Notes under the pieces: generated by a model
What the model was told of the DNA's origin: nothing
Database searches by the model: none
The model's input: only the letters and a program-made list of their open reading frames with translations
Position numbers and translations under genes: made by a program
Source: CAZTWC01 sp964617105 [NCBI: uncultured Myxococcia bacterium]
GTDB lineage: Bacteria; CAZTWC01
NCBI GenBank assembly: GCA_964617105.1
Contig: CAZTWC010000081.1
Coordinates: forward strand, 1-8,590
DNA: 8,590 bases
Reading direction: 5' to 3'
Shown: piece by piece, positions 6,680 through 8,590 of the stretch
Layout: each line of letters begins with the position of its first letter
Numbering within the stretch: position 1 is the stretch's first letter

Positions 6680-8590
6680 ATGGAGAAAGAAGAAATACAG
6701 GTTGACAATACAATTGATGAACTTCTGGCCGCTCATTTCGAGGGTAAGATAGTCCGCAAGGACTTGACCAAACAGATCAAGGAAGGAGCCAATGTCCCGG
6801 TGTATGTCCTTGAATATCTGCTTGGCATGTATTGTTCATCCATTGACGAAGAACTGGTGCATGACGGATTGCAAACAGTAAAAAAAGTGCTGGCAGAAAA
6901 TTATGTGCGGCCTGATGAAGCGGAAAAAATAAAGTCAAAGATTCGGGAGTTGGGAAACTACAAAATCATCGACCGGGTGACAGTAAAACTGAATGAAAAA
7001 AGAGACGTTTATGAGGCGTTTTTGTCAAATCTCGGCGTAAAAGGCATAGAGGTTTCCAGCAGTACAGTCAAACAGTATGAAAAACTTCTGGCAGGCGGCA
7101 TCTGGTGTATTATCACGCTTCAATATTTTTACGAAGAAGGTCAAAAAGGCTCACCGTTTTTAATAAACAGTCTCAAGCCCATTCAATTGCCTAATATGGA
7201 TATGGAAGGCTTATTCAATGGCCGCAAGGAATTTACTACTGAGCAGTGGATTGATGTATTGCTCCGTTCCAGCGGAATGGAGCCTACCGTGCTCGATGAC
7301 AGGGTCAAATGGAACCTGCTGATCCGTATGATTCCTTTTGTGGAAAACAATTACAACCTGGTTGAACTCGGTCCCCGGGGTACAGGAAAAAGCCATCTCT
7401 ATAAGGAAATAAGCCCTAATAGTATTTTAGTTTCAGGTGGCCAAACAACTGTTGCCAACTTGTTTTACAACATGAGCACAAGGCAGGTCGGGCTGGTTGG
7501 ACTTTGGGATATTGTCGCTTTTGACGAAGTGGCCGGAATAAAATTCAAAGACAATGACGGTGTTCAGATAATGAAAGACTACATGGCATCCGGCTCATTC
7601 AGCCGCGGCAGGGATTCAATCAACGCTCCTGCCGCCATTGTCATGGTGGGAAACATCAACCAGAGCGTTGACACTCTGGTAAAAACAAGTCATCTGCTGG
7701 CGCCCTTTCCGGATACAATGATAGACTCCGCCTTTTTTGACAGGATTCATGCCTACCTGCCAGGCTGGGAAATTCCCAAAATGCGGCCTGAGTTCTTTAC
7801 CGATAGATATGGATTTATCGTTGATTACCTGGCTGAATTCATGCGGGAGATGCGTAAATATAACTTTGCCGATGCTGTCAGCCAATACTTTAAATTGGGC
7901 AAAGACCTTAACCAGAGGGATACAATCGCTGTCAGGAAAACAATTTCCGGTCTTTTAAAACTGCTTTTTCCACAAGGAGAATTTGACAAGGAAGATATTA
8001 GAAAATGCCTTGAAATAGCCCTGGAACACAGACGAAGAGTTAAAGAGCAACTTAAAAAAATTGGCGGCATGGAATTCTACGAAGTGCATTTCAGTTATAT
8101 TGACCAGGAAAGTATGGAAGAGCATTTTGTGGGAGTGCCGGAACAGGGTGGAGGTTCTTTAATCCCAGACGGCCCGGGCAAACCTGGTGTTCTCTATACA
8201 ATCGCAAACGGCTCAAAAGGCATGTTGGGGCTTTACAGATTGGAACTCCAGATAACACCCGGCAATGGTAAACTCTCGCTTTCCGGCTTTGGATCAAACA
8301 GCACATCCAAGGAATCAGTCAAGGTCGCATTCGATTACCTGAAAGCCAATGCCGCCAGAGTAAGTGCTTCTATCAAAGTTTTTGAGCACGATTATCACCT
8401 CCACATTGTCGAGTTACACAACACCGGACCAACTACTGTACTCACTTTACCAAGTGTAGTAGCTTTTTGCTCAGCCGTTATGGGCAAACCTACTCAATCA
8501 CAAATGGTTATTCTCGGTGACATGAGCCTTGGTGGGAGTATTGTCCCTGTTACCAATATCGCTGAAAGCCTGCAGGTTGCCTTTGATTCT
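6680..8590 (+). CDS. brxL: BREX-1 AAA+ protein BrxL with Lon-like C-terminal domain, 3' truncated by window
   Basis: The frame is open from ATG 6680 (AGGA 7 bases upstream) to the window end, 637 codons with no stop. The family is about 680-700 residues, so some 40-60 residues are missing. The N-terminus has the BrxL block DELLAAHFEGKIVRKDLTK and VPVYVLEYLLGMYC. The AAA+ domain shows Walker A GPRGTGKS (231-238), Walker B IVAFDEV (Asp282, Glu283), a sensor-like GNIN (near 324-327) and FFDRIHAYLPGW. The Lon-like domain begins after the VPEQGGGSLIPDG linker and includes HNTGPTTVLTLPS and LGDMSLGGSIVPV. The Lon serine of GPS is Thr585 here, and the position of the Lon lysine is Ser630, so peptidase activity is unlikely. 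BrxL forms ring oligomers that bind DNA and is required for phage exclusion in type 1 BREX. Its position as last core gene after pglZ is canonical. Confidence 0.96.
   Translation, partial: MEKEEIQVDNTIDELLAAHFEGKIVRKDLTKQIKEGANVPVYVLEYLLGMYCSSIDEELVHDGLQTVKKVLAENYVRPDEAEKIKSKIRELGNYKIIDRVTVKLNEKRDVYEAFLSNLGVKGIEVSSSTVKQYEKLLAGGIWCIITLQYFYEEGQKGSPFLINSLKPIQLPNMDMEGLFNGRKEFTTEQWIDVLLRSSGMEPTVLDDRVKWNLLIRMIPFVENNYNLVELGPRGTGKSHLYKEISPNSILVSGGQTTVANLFYNMSTRQVGLVGLWDIVAFDEVAGIKFKDNDGVQIMKDYMASGSFSRGRDSINAPAAIVMVGNINQSVDTLVKTSHLLAPFPDTMIDSAFFDRIHAYLPGWEIPKMRPEFFTDRYGFIVDYLAEFMREMRKYNFADAVSQYFKLGKDLNQRDTIAVRKTISGLLKLLFPQGEFDKEDIRKCLEIALEHRRRVKEQLKKIGGMEFYEVHFSYIDQESMEEHFVGVPEQGGGSLIPDGPGKPGVLYTIANGSKGMLGLYRLELQITPGNGKLSLSGFGSNSTSKESVKVAFDYLKANAARVSASIKVFEHDYHLHIVELHNTGPTTVLTLPSVVAFCSAVMGKPTQSQMVILGDMSLGGSIVPVTNIAESLQVAFDS

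Noticed and set aside
3904-8590. Another BREX type (for example type 2 Pgl)
   Set aside because: Type A PglZ directly followed by BrxL, with a PglX C-terminus upstream, is the type 1 arrangement; no PglW or BrxHI is seen.

Overview
This window is the 3' part of a type 1 BREX (bacteriophage exclusion) anti-phage locus, all on the + strand. It opens inside the C-terminal region of the BREX methyltransferase PglX (BrxX). It closes inside brxL, about 40-60 codons short of the length usual for that family. Between them lie pglZ, complete, and a three-gene accessory block between pglX and pglZ, where the core type 1 order (brxA-brxB-brxC-pglX-pglZ-brxL) has nothing. brxA, brxB and brxC would be expected upstream, outside the window.

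Layout: 3-668, end of pglX. 796-1947, an AAA/ABC-type ATPase of the OLD/RecF-like class. 1947-2585, a small TOPRIM-like putative nuclease whose GTG start shares one base with the ATPase stop. 2640-3793, a DUF1016/YhcG-type PD-(D/E)XK nuclease gene with a frameshift near 2919-2930. 3904-6558, pglZ (type A). 6680-8590, brxL, open at the window edge. No stretch over 300 bases lacks a gene, and I see no RNA gene, CRISPR array, transposase or integrase.

The most striking non-coding structure is a family of imperfect long palindromes of about 74-96 bp. Their ends are close to TTAACGCAAAG and CTCTGCGTTAA, and they are built of short GCnnAGnC-like units. There are four copies (687-775, 2547-2622, 3811-3884, 6563-6658), one at every gene junction in the window except the overlapping ATPase/TOPRIM pair. 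Each ends just before the ribosome binding site of the next gene. The second copy encodes the last residues of the TOPRIM-like protein. A separate C-rich 14-bp-period repeat (CCTCACCCCTAA-like) lies in frame in pglX at the left edge.

How the parts may work together (family knowledge plus inference): PglX methylates host DNA at a non-palindromic site. PglZ, an alkaline-phosphatase-fold protein, and the AAA+ protein BrxL are core BREX components, and BrxL is needed to block phage DNA replication. The ATPase/TOPRIM pair resembles the sensor-ATPase plus TOPRIM-nuclease logic of OLD, Gabija and PARIS systems. It may be a second defence unit embedded in the BREX operon. The nuclease gene is probably broken, or is expressed only by recoding.

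Organism: a bacterium of moderate GC by eye. The palindrome family and the C-rich repeat are the kind of interspersed repeats I associate with Desulfobacterota-like and other environmental anaerobe genomes. That placement is a weak inference, and nothing here fixes the taxon.
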